DNA from: Emiliania huxleyi CCMP1516
Lineage: Eukaryota > Haptophyta > Isochrysidales > Noelaerhabdaceae
Reading direction: 5' to 3'
DNA length: 64,000 nt
Assembly (NCBI RefSeq): GCF_000372725.1
Contig: NW_005202368.1
Location: 440,474-504,473 of the forward strand
Each line of letters starts with the position of its first letter. Position 1 is the stretch's first letter. The notes under the pieces were generated by a model. That model was not told the DNA's origin, searched no databases, and was given only the letters and a program-made list of their open reading frames with translations. The position numbers were made by a program, and so were the translations under genes. Shown here piece by piece: positions 51,319-61,075 of this stretch.

Positions 51319-51603
51319 CGAACTTTTGGTAGCGGTCATCGAGATCGCAAGCGGTGACGCTGACAGCAGCCGGTTCGGGCGAGCGCGGTGCGTCGAGCCA
51401 GTCGCAGAGCATCCACCAAAAGGGGGGTGCAGCTTTTGCTGGAGGCTCCACAGGTCCATCCACGGGCCGTGTGCCGAGGTGGAGCGTCTCGGCGGCCTCG
51501 AGGGTACGAAGGTCGGGGGGTTCGTCCACCTCACGAGGGCTCCATGTCGGTGTAATCACACCGCGGCCAGGAGCGGGAGCGCCAGAGAGAAGGCAAAAGG
51601 CAT
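50615..51603 (-). CDS. Glycosyltransferase-like secreted protein, 2 exons
   Basis: The start at 51603 gives the signal peptide MPFAFSLALPLLAA (51603-51562). A 32-base intron (51561-51530, GT-AG) then leads to 51529 onward: VDEPPDLRTLEAAETLHLGT, PPFWWMLCDWLDAP, AVSVTACDLDDRYQKFGG, SYAMLIQQVIWVNIARSARW, GHCYAFKFPWPLW and YVTDVIRFPDPYY. The NIARSARWGHCYAF block resembles the N-R-x-x-Y-A-x-x-H-G-Y start of GT34/GMA12-type galactosyl- or mannosyltransferases. It is a weak match. The C-terminal part beyond about 50880 is doubtful and may run through an intron. Confidence 0.45.
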
Positions 51604-52002
51604 GACAAGCAAAGACTCTCTCTAACGCCGCGGTCAAAAGAGACCGACGGACCTTGAATTTCGGCGGACGCCGAAATTCACACAAGACTGTGAACACACC
51701 CACAGGACGCCAAGTACAAGACAATACGAAGGGAGTGTACTCAGGCAGTCAGGGACGGATGAGTCAGAACATACTAAGAGCACCTAAAGGAGCAAGGCAT
51801 ACAGCTGTGAAGTGGTCTCTCCACTGACACCTAGCTTGCTTTCTTGCCAAGCATGCTGCGCCATACCAGTGGACTCAGGTGTGCGACCGTTCGCCTCTCT
51901 GCTGCCTCGGCGTCTGCCTCTGCACTCTGCTGCCTCGGCGTCTGCCTTTACCTGCCCATGCTGCTCCGCCTCAAAGATCGCTGCGCGATGGTCTTGCTAA
52001 GG

Positions 52003-52884
52003 TCAACGCTTGCACGCGACAGCTTTTGCCTTGTGTGTGGCGAGCGTGAGATACCGAGCGTCCCACGCACCCCACGCAGCATGAGGATCGAAGCGGGAAA
52101 GCCAGCGGTAGACTGACGCGAGCGTCGCGTTTGCCGCAGCGCAGCCTTCCGCCGACAAATCGGAAACGTTGCCACTCCGCATTGCCGGGCAGGCCTCGAG
52201 CAAATGCGTGTCAACGGTACGGAGGCGTTCGGGAAACGCAGTGGCCGCCCGCTTGTGCGCGGCGACTCCGGCACCGTACCGTTTGAACGCTTCGTCACCG
52301 CGCACACCACGCTTTGCCCACGAGTGCAGCTGGGAGGCTTGCGACTTCTGCGCGACCACCACAGGCACCCCTGGTGTGCTACGCATGACTTCGTCGAGAA
52401 CATAAACGTATGCTGGCGTCTTGTCCAGCAATGACTTTGCGCCCACCCGCTGTAGGCACAGCGACTGGTTAAGCAAAATGCTGTACGCATGCTGGTGGCA
52501 CGCAGCCTTGTCAATCTGCGCCGCCGCATCCCGCCCTGGCAGGCGCCAGCGTTGTGGAAGCCAATTGTGAAAGGGCTGGACGCGCGTGAACTCGCGTGGC
52601 GAGCAGGCCAGCAGTAGGCCGCATTCAAAGGCACCAAAAATGTGCGGCGAGGACATGATCAGCTGAGAGAGCACGGTCGTCCCTGAGTTCTCAAACCCGG
52701 TCACAATCACGGAGAGGCTGGCATCAAAGGGCATGCCGCTGCACTCTGGCCGCGGCGAACACGCGCGCGTGCTCTGCCAGATGTAACGTCCGTCTATCTG
52801 CTGCAGAGCGCGTGTGCTCTGCCAGATGTTATGTCCGTCTTCCTGCTGCAGAGCGCGTGCCGATTGCTGCATCAAGCACCACAA
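52003..52884 (-). CDS. Sulfotransferase family protein
   Basis: A 293-residue frame. SLSVIVTGFENSGTTVLSQL carries the 5'-PSB-type P-loop (GFENSGTT), followed by SSPHIFGAFECGLLL. KSLLDKTPAYVYVLDEVMRS and PVVVAQKS fit the 3'-phosphate side of Sulfotransfer_3-type enzymes. The C-terminal half contains two NxS/T sequons. The N-terminus has a tandemly duplicated IWQSTRALQQ (52768-52860), so the true start may be the Met at 52734 or lie in an upstream exon. It would use PAPS to sulfate a carbohydrate or lipid. It is the second sulfotransferase in the window. Confidence 0.65.
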   Translation of the reverse strand: MWCLMQQSARALQQEDGHNIWQSTRALQQIDGRYIWQSTRACSPRPECSGMPFDASLSVIVTGFENSGTTVLSQLIMSSPHIFGAFECGLLLACSPREFTRVQPFHNWLPQRWRLPGRDAAAQIDKAACHQHAYSILLNQSLCLQRVGAKSLLDKTPAYVYVLDEVMRSTPGVPVVVAQKSQASQLHSWAKRGVRGDEAFKRYGAGVAAHKRAATAFPERLRTVDTHLLEACPAMRSGNVSDLSAEGCAAANATLASVYRWLSRFDPHAAWGAWDARYLTLATHKAKAVACKR

Positions 52885-53139
52885 CCACCTGGTGGCTCAC
52901 CAACGCACGCTCGTCGTGATCCGGGCTCGTCGAGCGGGAGCAAGCCGGGGGACACCTTCGACTGGCCCACGATGAGCGTCGCCCCCTCCCGAGATCTGGT
53001 CGCGAAGCGACCGTGTTGTTTGTTTGTGTGTGTATCCGCGCTCTTGGCGCGATTACGAGAGGGACTAGTTTGTGTCGCACTAGTTGTACTTTTCGTAATA
53101 GTATTCATTGCTCCTAGCGTGCAGGCCATGGAAGCTCGT
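52885..53139. other. No supported gene
   Basis: A plus frame with a strong hydrophobic run (LVCVALVVLFVIVFIAPSVQ near 53065-53125) leads into repeat R4. It may be a short membrane peptide or chance. Confidence 0.3.
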
Positions 53140-53225
53140 CAGACCGTCTCGAACCCGCGCACGGGGAAGCTTCACGGGTTCGAGTCGTCAAACATTAAGT
53201 AAGTAGCGGAGGTATGCCGAGGGGG
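53140..53225 (+). repeat. Dispersed repeat R4, copy 2
   Basis: Matches the complement of 24050-24130. Contains CACGGGTTCGAGTCGTC, close to a pol III B box. Confidence 0.75.
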
Positions 53226-53304
53226 AGTGTGTATCGCGCGCCTTGGCCGTCGCCAACCGATCGGTCGATGAGATCTCCGTCGCGTGGGCCCACCACATTA
53301 GCTG

Positions 53305-53490
53305 AGAAGCGCATCCAGCGGGCCGGATGATCGGCATCGGGCTACGGGCTAGAGAGCCCTGACCCCTAGCTAGGGGGGGGCGCGCATTCGCAGGGCAAGG
53401 GCCTTAAAGTAAACACGGGTCTCCGAGGGTTAGTTCTGCGCTTTGGGTGTCCCCTAGCGGCGGAACGCCCCCTCTACTCGGAGCTAGTAA
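53305..53490 (+). repeat. Dispersed repeat R3, copy 3
   Basis: AGAAGCGCATCCAGCGGGCC and GGCTAGAGAGCCCT, ending CCCTCTACTCGGAGCTAG. Confidence 0.75.
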
Positions 53491-53542
53491 ACACCAGACA
53501 CTAGACACGAGCATGACGTACACTCTCACCCGACATCGCCAC

Positions 53543-55232
53543 TCAGGGCTCCTCCGCCCGATCTCCCCACCCCCCATCCGAGGGGGCTCCCCTCTCCTCC
53601 CGGTCCTCCCTCCTGTTCGATTTCCGATGGTTCGGCGTCGGCTGCGGAGCCCGCCTTCCCCTCTTATACTTCTTCGACCGCGGCCTCGCCGCCGTCTCGT
53701 CTTCGGGGGCTATTCTTGTTGCCTCCGCCTCCGGCGATCCCGTGCCCGACTCCTCGGGTGAGGGCGGCGGCATTCGATCGCCACGCCGCCCCTCCCCGGG
53801 GGGTGGGGCCAGCTCTCTTCGGTCGAGGACTCGCGCCCGCCCCCGCGGTCTCTCTATCGTCCTCGGCTCGTCCGTCCGTCCCGACTCTACTCGCAGAGGC
53901 CGCGTCAGCTCGTCTCTCGCCTTCCTCCGACAGCTGACCCCAGCCCCCCCCCGGGGCCCTCCGGTCTCGGCCCTCCGGCTCGCCGGCGGGTTCGTTATTG
54001 TGTTGCGGCAACTCCCCCCTCCCAGCTCCTTCTCCCGGGTACGCCAGCCTCCGGCGGGGCGGTTCCGGATCCCCCAGGTTATTCCGAGCGGGTCCACACG
54101 GTGGCGGCCCCGCCGGCGGCGGGGGTGGAGGCGGTGGCAGGGGCGGCGGGTATGGTGGCGGCCCTTGCGGTCCAAAGCTTTCTAAATTCTTTATTTACCC
54201 TCGTATAACTTGACGCGGCGCCCGACCCACGCCGTGTCGCGGATGGACTGTGGCGCGCTTCACAGCCGTACCTGCGGTCCCTGTCGTTGCCATGCGATGC
54301 CCTACGCTCCAAACCAACTCGTCCTACCGCTCTGACCCAAACCTGCACCTCCACCATGGTGCCGAGCGGGTGTGGCACAGCGGGGCCACAGGCGGGTGGA
54401 GCGGCCGGTAAACCCTGCTCTCCGTTCGCTCGAAGAGGCGCGCGCGGCCCTCACACCGACGGATGGACCCTCGCGACTTGTCTCGCGCGTAAGATCGTAC
54501 CCGCCCGCGAGATACTGCTGGCTTACCGCCAGCCAGAAGCGTCACGATGGCGCCGCATTCCACGTCAGGCAGCCAAGACGCCGCTCGTACCTGGATGTTC
54601 AGAGCTGCATCACTCATGTCTGTCGAGTACGCGACGGCAACACGCGAACGGGCATGCTCCGGGGCAGATGAATCGCGTGCGAGGGTGCATGCCACCACCC
54701 GCCACACCTACCTCTTGCGCCCGTTGCCCTCCAAACCCTTTGCAGCAGCACAGGCGAGATGCAGCGCGCAGCCCGTAACCTCATCCTGGACGCCTTGCTA
54801 CAGGTGCGCTGATGGGCTGCGCGTGAGGCTGCGACCTAGAGGTCACCCTCACGCTCGACTTTGAGCCGAGCCCAGACCGTCCTGGTGCCGCAGTGATCTG
54901 GTGGGTAATCTCAATCTCCCGCAGCCGAGGCGACACCTCGCCGGCTAACAAAATGCTGTCTGTGGGTGTCAATTCCTCGTCATACACCTAGAGGAGGCGG
55001 ATCTCTGAGCGTTCGCGCGCAGCATTGTCGATGCACGTCTCTCTAGCTGTCTATCTGGGCCGGGCACAGTGCTCTTGCGTCTTGGCATGAGAGGTGAGTT
55101 TTCCGCTCGCTGGTGCTGCGTCGTCGGGCGACCAGCGTCGTAATCACTCGTGTTAAGACTCGTATTTAAGCCAAGAGAAAAAAACTGTTCAGTTTTCAAA
55201 GGCAAAAACGCCAGCCTACGCCCTCCCCTCAC
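53543..55232 (-). pseudogene. Degenerate mobile-element frames (doubtful)
   Basis: A chain of minus frames: a basic, Arg/Glu-rich one (53543-54175), one with LNIQVRAASWLPDVECGAIV (54324-54640) and one with MYDEELTPTDSILLAGEVSP then RLREIEITHQITAAPG (54781-54987). None matches a named domain. Near 55180-55195 is the AACTGTTCAGTTTTC motif also present after the RNase H fragment at 39979, which suggests one retroelement family. Low confidence. Confidence 0.25.
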
Positions 55233-55826
55233 ACTGACACTTCTCCCCTATTCCCGTCTTTAGGTTGCGCACATCTCCCAGCGAGCTAGGTTCTCCGCTT
55301 TTTCTCCCCTAGTCATCTGCCCGCGCCGCGCGCCTCTGTGGGCGTCTAGTGCAGCCACTGACAGAACTGTTCCAAAGGAGTGGTCAACGTCTCGCCTGAA
55401 GTCGGGTGGGCTCGCGCACTGCTTAGCCCTAGGGGAGGGGTGTGTGTGAGGTGTCGGAATGGTAAGGTTTCAGGCCGCCAAGGTGTGGGGGATTTGGGGG
55501 ATGAGTCAGGAGCCAGCAGCCTTCCTGCTGGACCTGAGTTCACAGCTCCTCCGCCCGACGGGGTGGTCCCTTGGATTCGGGCCCCGCTCCCTTTTCCTGC
55601 GCCTGGTCTGTCCCTGTCAAGTGTGTGTTGCGAGATGCAGAGCTGGTTAGGCTGGAGCGCGGGCGGTGCGGTGGCAGGCGAGGGCAGCGCGGTAGGCGAG
55701 AGGCGGCCGCGGGGCTTCGAGTGGCGCGATAGGAGGGTAGGCTGGCTGTGGAGGGGCGCCGCGTGGCCTCAGCAAATGAGTAGTGCTTTATGAGCGGCCA
55801 GTTTTGTGCGTATTGCATATCGAGCC
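55233..55826. other. No supported gene
   Basis: Open plus frames lack recognisable patterns. Confidence 0.35.
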
Positions 55827-55900
55827 TGCGGTGTGGCCTAGTTGGTGCAGCGTTCGGGTCGGGGACGTTTTGGTCGTTGGTTCGAGCCCAGCTGGTGCAG
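55827..55900 (+). ncRNA. tRNA-like pol III promoter (SINE head)
   Basis: TGGCCTAGTTGG at 55834-55845 is a perfect A box and GGTTCGAGCCC at 55879-55889 a perfect B box, 33 bases apart. The T arm pairs fully (GTTGG with CCAGC) but the acceptor and anticodon arms do not, so this is a tRNA-derived SINE or pseudo-tRNA rather than a functional tRNA. Repeat R5 begins about 30 bases downstream. Confidence 0.6.
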
Positions 55901-55927
55901 TTCGTAGTCGCGTAGCGCGCGGGTGCG

Positions 55928-56660
55928 CGGCAGCCTCTCAGGAGCTTAAGGTAGAGCTGAGCGTCCAAGACGCCTCGGTGCCTCCCACCGGGTGAGACCA
56001 TCCGGATCTATCTGCCGCGCCCTCCGTACGCAGCAGTCCCCGCGATGGCCCACGGTCCTCCGTCGCCTGGTTGAACCCCCTGCCTCCCGGTTGACCCCCC
56101 GGTCCCCGTACACGACCATGAAATAAACTCAAAGTCCACCACAGCCACCACCCACCACCTCCACCGTCGAGCCGCGATCGCTGCCGCCCGCGACGCCGCC
56201 CGCCGCGTCAGATAGCCGCGACGCGCGCATCGAGTCGCGTCGGAGAGCCGCGCCGCACCAGCAGCAGCATCTGCACCACCAGCAGCAGCAGCAGCACCAC
56301 CACCACCACCCGAGAGAGAAGCGCACCTGCCCGACGCCGCCCGCCGCGTCAGACGCTCGCGACGCGCGCGTCGAGCCCAGTCGCACAGCCGCGCCGCGCC
56401 AGCAGCAGCATCGGCACCAGCAGCAGCAGCACCACCACCACCACCAGCAACAGAGACAGGCAGTGCAGGCGCAGAGGCGCTCGCAGAGCGGCGCTCAGCG
56501 CCGCGCACGCCACGCTGCGGACCGTCGGACGAGCGCACCGTACGTCGGCGGCGAGCCGCGTCGCCAGCCGTCTCGCGAGAGAGCGGCGCCGCCGCGTGCG
56601 CGCGGCAGCCGCCGCGGCAGAGGCGAGCCGCGGCGACGTCCGCACTAACGGATAACGGCC
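55928..56660 (-). repeat. Dispersed repeat R5, copy 2
   Basis: Inverse of 14018-14750, very similar throughout, with CAGCAGCAG runs at about 56263-56293 and 56400-56435. Confidence 0.85.
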
Positions 56661-56666
56661 ATTGGC

Positions 56667-56711
<45 letters not shown>
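56667..56711. repeat. (TC)n microsatellite
   Basis: Pure TC run next to R5, perhaps its insertion-side tail. Confidence 0.9.
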
Positions 56712-56715
<4 letters not shown>

Positions 56716-56932
56716 TTTTACGCTTGTCCCCCCCCTTGCTCGTGTGTCTGAGCTTTCTGCGGACCAGGCCACACGCGATCGGCAGTCTACTTGGGTTTGT
56801 TAATTATGAACGATTTAGTCCAGAAACATCGTACCAAAATCACACGGCATGCTCAGAACATCGAACCGGCCCAACGATGTGCCGCGGAGCGGCTACTAAC
56901 GCTAGATTGGGTAGCCGGCACAGTATGAATAC

Positions 56933-58036
56933 ATGCCGTCAACAAGCGAAATCTGGACGCGCGAGCAGCAGCGACGGCTGGAGAGCGCGCTCCGCGATAC
57001 GAGAGCGTCGGGCGTCCCTGTGCGAGAGCGCTGGGACCGCATCTCGCGCGCCGTTGGCAGGCCGCCACGGGAGTGCGCGGAGCGGTGCCGCGCAATCGCG
57101 GCGGCCCTGCGTTCGCGCCCTCCGCCGCCTCTGCTGCGGCTCGGCCTCGACGAGTTGCTCCTCGTCCTCGAGCTGCTCGGCGGTCCCGACCTCTGCGCAT
57201 TTGCGAGCAGCAGCAAGGCGCACGCGGCGAGTGCACGGCACCGCAGCCTGTGGCTCGCGCTCGACCGCACGCTGCCGCCGTCGCTGCAATACGGCACGAT
57301 GGAGCGCGGCGGCGAGGAGGTGTGGGCCTACGTCCTCCGCGTCCGCCGAGCGCTGCACGGCGCGTGGCAGCGGCTCAAGCTGCACCAGGCCGGCCACAAC
57401 CCGTACCTGGCCGATATCGGGAGCGTGGTGGGGGGCAGCTTCACGCCGACGGGCGGCGTGCTGCCGTACCGCTTGAAGTACGGGGCCGTCGCCGAGCTGG
57501 TGCAGCTGCAGGTGCGGCGCGATGGCGACAGGACGACCAACGCCGCCACCTACAAGGCGGTGGCCGAGTTCATAACACGCCACTCCCCCGACTCGCGCTC
57601 GTTCTCGGCGCCGATCCACATGACCGTGCGCGAGATCTTCAAGGTCTGCTACCCTGGCTTTGGCTCGGGCGTCGGCTCCACCGGTGTCGCTCCAGGCGTG
57701 CGCGCCGGCGGCTCGTCGACGAGCGGCGGCGCGCGAGATCGCCGAGAGATAGCCGAGAGATAGCCGAGAAACAGCGGGGAGATAGCCGAGAGATAGCCGA
57801 GAGCTAGCCGAGAGATAGCCGAGAGCTAGCCGAGATGTAGGCGACGAGCGGCGGCGCGAGAGATAGCCGTGCTGCAACTGTGAAGCAAGAGTGTGAACGG
57901 CGCAGAGCTGTGAATAGGCGCGAGTGGCGCCTTTGTGGGGAAGGGCGTCGCGACGATGACCAAGGGACTTGGCGACGAGGAGCTGCGCAAGCGGCTCGAC
58001 ACGGAGCACGTCTTCTTCGCCCTCATCTCGCACTGA
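56933..58036 (+). CDS. SANT/Myb plus F-box-like protein, 2 exons
   Basis: Exons 56933-57728 and 57918-58036 join to 304 residues. IWTREQQRRLESALRDTRAS, ERWDRISRAVGRPPRECAER is a SANT/Myb-like helix-turn-helix similar to that of ZRF1-type proteins. LLRLGLDELLLVLELLGGPD, LCAFASSSKAHAASARHRSL then resembles an F-box. LQYGTMERGGEEVWAYVLRV and a C-terminal TKGLGDEELRKRLDTEHVFF follow. It could link DNA or chromatin contact to ubiquitin ligase recruitment, which is inference. The intron has a GC donor that echoes the next exon, is filled with GAGATAGCCGA repeats, holds another exon-start copy at 57842-57868 and ends CTGTGAATAG. Confidence 0.7.
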
Positions 58037-58301
58037 CAGTGGGTGCGCCGCATGTGTCTCGCGCCTTGCGCGCGCGGGGGGGGGGGGGGCAGCATAGGAA
58101 GAGGTGATGAATTTAGATATAGAGACTCTAAATAAATAAAAACGGACACCTCTACTGTGAGATGGGTAAAAAGGAACACACGCGTAGTCCGCACCAACCA
58201 GATTAGTTGTAGAATGGGGAAATGAATCTATGTGCGGAGTGCGCTGTCCTGACCGGGGCCTCCCGCGGGGGACGGGCACTCGGGCACGCGGGGGAGTCGG
58301 A

Positions 58302-58440
58302 GAGGTAAGGTAAGGTAAGGTAAACGTCTCCACACACACAAAGTGGTGGGGCAAGGGGGGGCGACCCTCGCATCTCCACGCCCGGACACGGGCAGGAGCC
58401 CCACGGCATTCAAAGTGCAAGCACCGGCCGCAGACCAGCA
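58302..58440 (-). repeat. Introner-like family A, copy 4
   Basis: Typical TTACCTTACCTTACC end and GCACTTTGAATGCCGTGGGG core on the minus strand. The 5' portion is shortened. Confidence 0.8.
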
Positions 58441-58686
58441 GACGGCATCGGCCGCCGAGGGAGCGTTGGGAAGAGGCACGAGGAGGGCGGCGACCTCAAC
58501 CGACTATGGAGGAAGTAATATATCTTTACTTCCAAAACCCGGACGTTCCCAGGGTTATGGAAGGTTCGACGCACCCCCGGACTGGGCGGAAAAATCCCAC
58601 AGGGCATCTGGCCTGGGCACTCCGAGCTCCGAGCAGGCGGAGCAGGGAGAGAGAGAAAGCTTCCGAGACGGAGGAGGAGGAAGCGG

Positions 58687-59184
58687 GTGAGCCGACGCCG
58701 GCGGCCGGTTCGGACCAACGCGTGGGAGCGGCCAGCGAACGATGGAGCTTGCGAAGCGGCGGCGGAGGGAGGCGCGGCGGAGAACGGCTCGGTGGATGCA
58801 GCGGGCGCAGAGGGCGATACCGTCGCGGAGACGGCGCGGCGAGGGGCGGCGGAAGCGGCAGCAGATGTGGGCCCGCTGCAGGAGGCACCTCCTACCGCCG
58901 CAGCGTCTCCGCGGCGGAATCACCTGGCGGCCGCTCTGCCGTCATACGACTTTTCAGCCTCCTCTACCTACCTCCGGCTCCGGCTAGACATGCGGCGCAA
59001 CCGCCGCCTCTCCCCCACCGGGTCGGACGGCCTCGCGCGCGCCGCGGCTGGCAGAAGAGCGGCCGTCTTCGCGGCTGCATCGTCTGTCCGGCTCCACGAG
59101 GCCTTTCCGAGGCACTTCCGCGCGGGCCGAGGGACTCATCGGCCCCTCACATCCCGGAGGGACGGCGCACGCACTGCCCAGTGA
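58687..59184 (+). CDS. Doubtful Ala-rich frame
   Basis: 165 residues. An acidic/Ala-rich part (GAAENGSVDAAGAEGDTVAE) is followed by LPSYDFSASSTYLRLRLDMR. It could be a Gag-like or ORF1-like fragment. The minus strand and another plus frame are also open. Confidence 0.2.
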   Translation: MSRRRRPVRTNAWERPANDGACEAAAEGGAAENGSVDAAGAEGDTVAETARRGAAEAAADVGPLQEAPPTAAASPRRNHLAAALPSYDFSASSTYLRLRLDMRRNRRLSPTGSDGLARAAAGRRAAVFAAASSVRLHEAFPRHFRAGRGTHRPLTSRRDGARTAQ

Positions 59185-59700
59185 CCGGGCGGGTCTGCCC
59201 CGACTAGGAGCGCCGGGCCCAGCCGGACGGAGAAGACCATCCCACTCGCGGTGCGTCGCGCCGGCCGCGGTCCGGTTTTCGTCTCGAGCGGGTCGCGAGA
59301 CGGCCGCGAGAGCGAGCACCGCGGTCACAGTGCCGTGGAGGCCACGGACGTCGCCGGAGCGGCACTATCGGGGCGCCACTCCCTCACCCGGTCGGGGGGT
59401 GGGGGGGAGGGCAACTACAGCCCGCCTCACCGTCCGTGGAGCTTCCGTGGTCCGCTGTTCCGGCTTGGATTTTCGACCCTCCCGAGGCTGCTATAGAGCA
59501 GCCCCGCGGAGCCTCCCGGATGCACCAGCACACCCCGTCGTCCAGGACGACGGCGCAAGCGCTGCCCAGTGACCGGGTGGGTCGGCCCCGACTAGGGTCG
59601 GGCCCAGCCGCGCGGAGAAGACCACCAAACTCGAAACACGTCGCCACGGCCGGCTGTTTTGCAAGCCTGAGCGGGTCGCCAGACACCCGCGCGGAGAGCC
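59175..59700. repeat. Diverged direct duplication
   Basis: 59175-59310 and 59563-59700 share GCCCAGTGACCGGGYGGGTC, CCCCGACTAG, GGAGAAGACCA and GAGCGGGTCGC in order, so an ancient ~390-bp-spaced duplication is likely. Confidence 0.6.
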
Positions 59701-59726
59701 AGCAGCTAGAGCGCCGTCGTAGCCGG

Positions 59727-59858
59727 TAAGGTAAGGTAAGGTAGACTTCTCCACACACACGAGGTGGTGGGGCAAGGGGGGGCGACCCTCGCGTCTCCAC
59801 GTCTAACGACAGGAGCCCCACGGCATTTAAAGTGCAAGGCCCGGTGCGCGTGGGTGAG
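59727..59858 (-). repeat. Introner-like family A, copy 5
   Basis: Complete copy on the minus strand. Its 5' edge merges into a GT run at 59861-59891. Confidence 0.8.
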
Positions 59859-59859
59859 C

Positions 59860-59892
<33 letters not shown>

Positions 59893-59895
<3 letters not shown>

Positions 59896-60101
59896 CCCGG
59901 GCATTCACACTATATTCCTCTGAGATAATATTATATTTCGCCGCCACCGCGGCGCGCGCGCTTTATCCGCGCGCTATATTAGTAGAGCCAAACTTGTGTT
60001 CTTGTTTTGGATCAAACTTGTTACAGCTCAGCGAACGCGATGCGGCCTCTGCCTAGCCTCCTGCTCCTATGCGCGAGCTACGGCGTGACCGCTAGCGAGT
60101 A
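59893..60101 (+). repeat. Promoter plus signal-peptide segment, copy 1
   Basis: Identical to 60237-60445. Contains GATAATATTATATTTCGCCG, GCTTTATCCGCGCG and CTATATTAGTAGAGCC, which look like core-promoter AT boxes, then the ATG at 60040. Confidence 0.9.
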
Positions 60102-60267
60102 TGACTTCTCTACCGGGACTACTCACGAAGGCTGCCTCGCGGGCCATCTCTACTGGCCTGATCAAGCAGCTCGACGACTTTCATGCCCTTTGAATTTATT
60201 TGTCCCTCGCGCCCCGCACTCGGGCCAGGAGGGGCTGTTCCCGGGCATTCACACTATATTCCTCTGA
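60040..60267 (+). pseudogene. Truncated secreted-protein gene
   Basis: MRPLPSLLLLCASYGVTASE is a clear signal peptide. The frame continues YDFSTGTTHEGCLAGHLYWP and then runs into the second copy of the promoter segment and stops. The second copy (ATG at 60383) is cut after the same signal peptide by a GT microsatellite. Both look like 5' gene pieces that lost their body. Identity unknown. Confidence 0.5.
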
Positions 60268-60443
60268 GATAATATTATATTTCGCCGCCACCGCGGCGCG
60301 CGCGCTTTATCCGCGCGCTATATTAGTAGAGCCAAACTTGTGTTCTTGTTTTGGATCAAACTTGTTACAGCTCAGCGAACGCGATGCGGCCTCTGCCTAG
60401 CCTCCTGCTCCTATGCGCGAGCTACGGCGTGACCGCTAGCGAG

Positions 60444-60445
<2 letters not shown>
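60237..60445 (+). repeat. Promoter plus signal-peptide segment, copy 2
   Basis: Exact direct repeat of 59893-60101, 344 bases downstream. It ends in GAGTA, which runs directly into (GT)n. Confidence 0.9.

Positions 60446-60523
<78 letters not shown>
60446..60523. repeat. (GT)n microsatellite
   Basis: About 39 GT units. Confidence 0.95.
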
Positions 60524-60526
<3 letters not shown>

Positions 60527-60634
60527 ACGTCACTGCATCCTCTGCCGGTTCCTCCCGTCGCCTCTTCTTTGTTCGAATGTTTTTCAATCCATCCTTCACG
60601 AAGCCCTCCCATGTAGCTAGCGTTGTAAAATTCT

Positions 60635-61075
60635 TTGCGAATGTCTCGAAATGGCCAGCAGGCGCTGTCTGCTCGCGGCCTGTGCGGGCCGCCCGTCCTC
60701 CTCGCCCTTCTTTCGTCCTCCCGTCCCTCCCCTCCACCATGGCCTCCTCGGCACTTCTTTCTCCATCCTCCTCGCCCTGCCTTTTCGTATCGTGCCGCAG
60801 ATCGAGTCGAGGAGCTTGATGTCCACGGTAGCAGTTGTGGAGAGCCGTGGCGCGGTGCGTGTAGAGGGGTCGATCAAGAGCTCCTTTTCGAAACGCGACG
60901 GGTACGGCTTGACAACTGCCAGTACAGTTTTACGCCGGCCAGCGTGAGAGCACAACAGGGAGCCGGCGACCCGTACGCTTTGCACGTGGCGACCGGTGGC
61001 TGTCTGGAGCTCGTGCGAGCTGGTCCGACGCGTGGCCGAGCCGAGAGGACCAGCGAGCGACCACATTTGCGATGA
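60635..61075 (+). CDS. Doubtful hypothetical protein
   Basis: 146 residues. A hydrophobic/Pro-rich N-terminus is followed by LLFETRRVRLDNCQYSFTPA and GDPYALHVATGGCLELVRAG. No family is recognised, and a second plus frame is open over the same region. Confidence 0.25.
   Translation: MRMSRNGQQALSARGLCGPPVLLALLSSSRPSPPPWPPRHFFLHPPRPAFSYRAADRVEELDVHGSSCGEPWRGACRGVDQELLFETRRVRLDNCQYSFTPASVRAQQGAGDPYALHVATGGCLELVRAGPTRGRAERTSERPHLR

Noticed and set aside
55827-55900. Functional tRNA gene
   Set aside because: The internal promoter boxes and T arm are good, but the acceptor and anticodon stems do not pair and no anticodon loop can be drawn.
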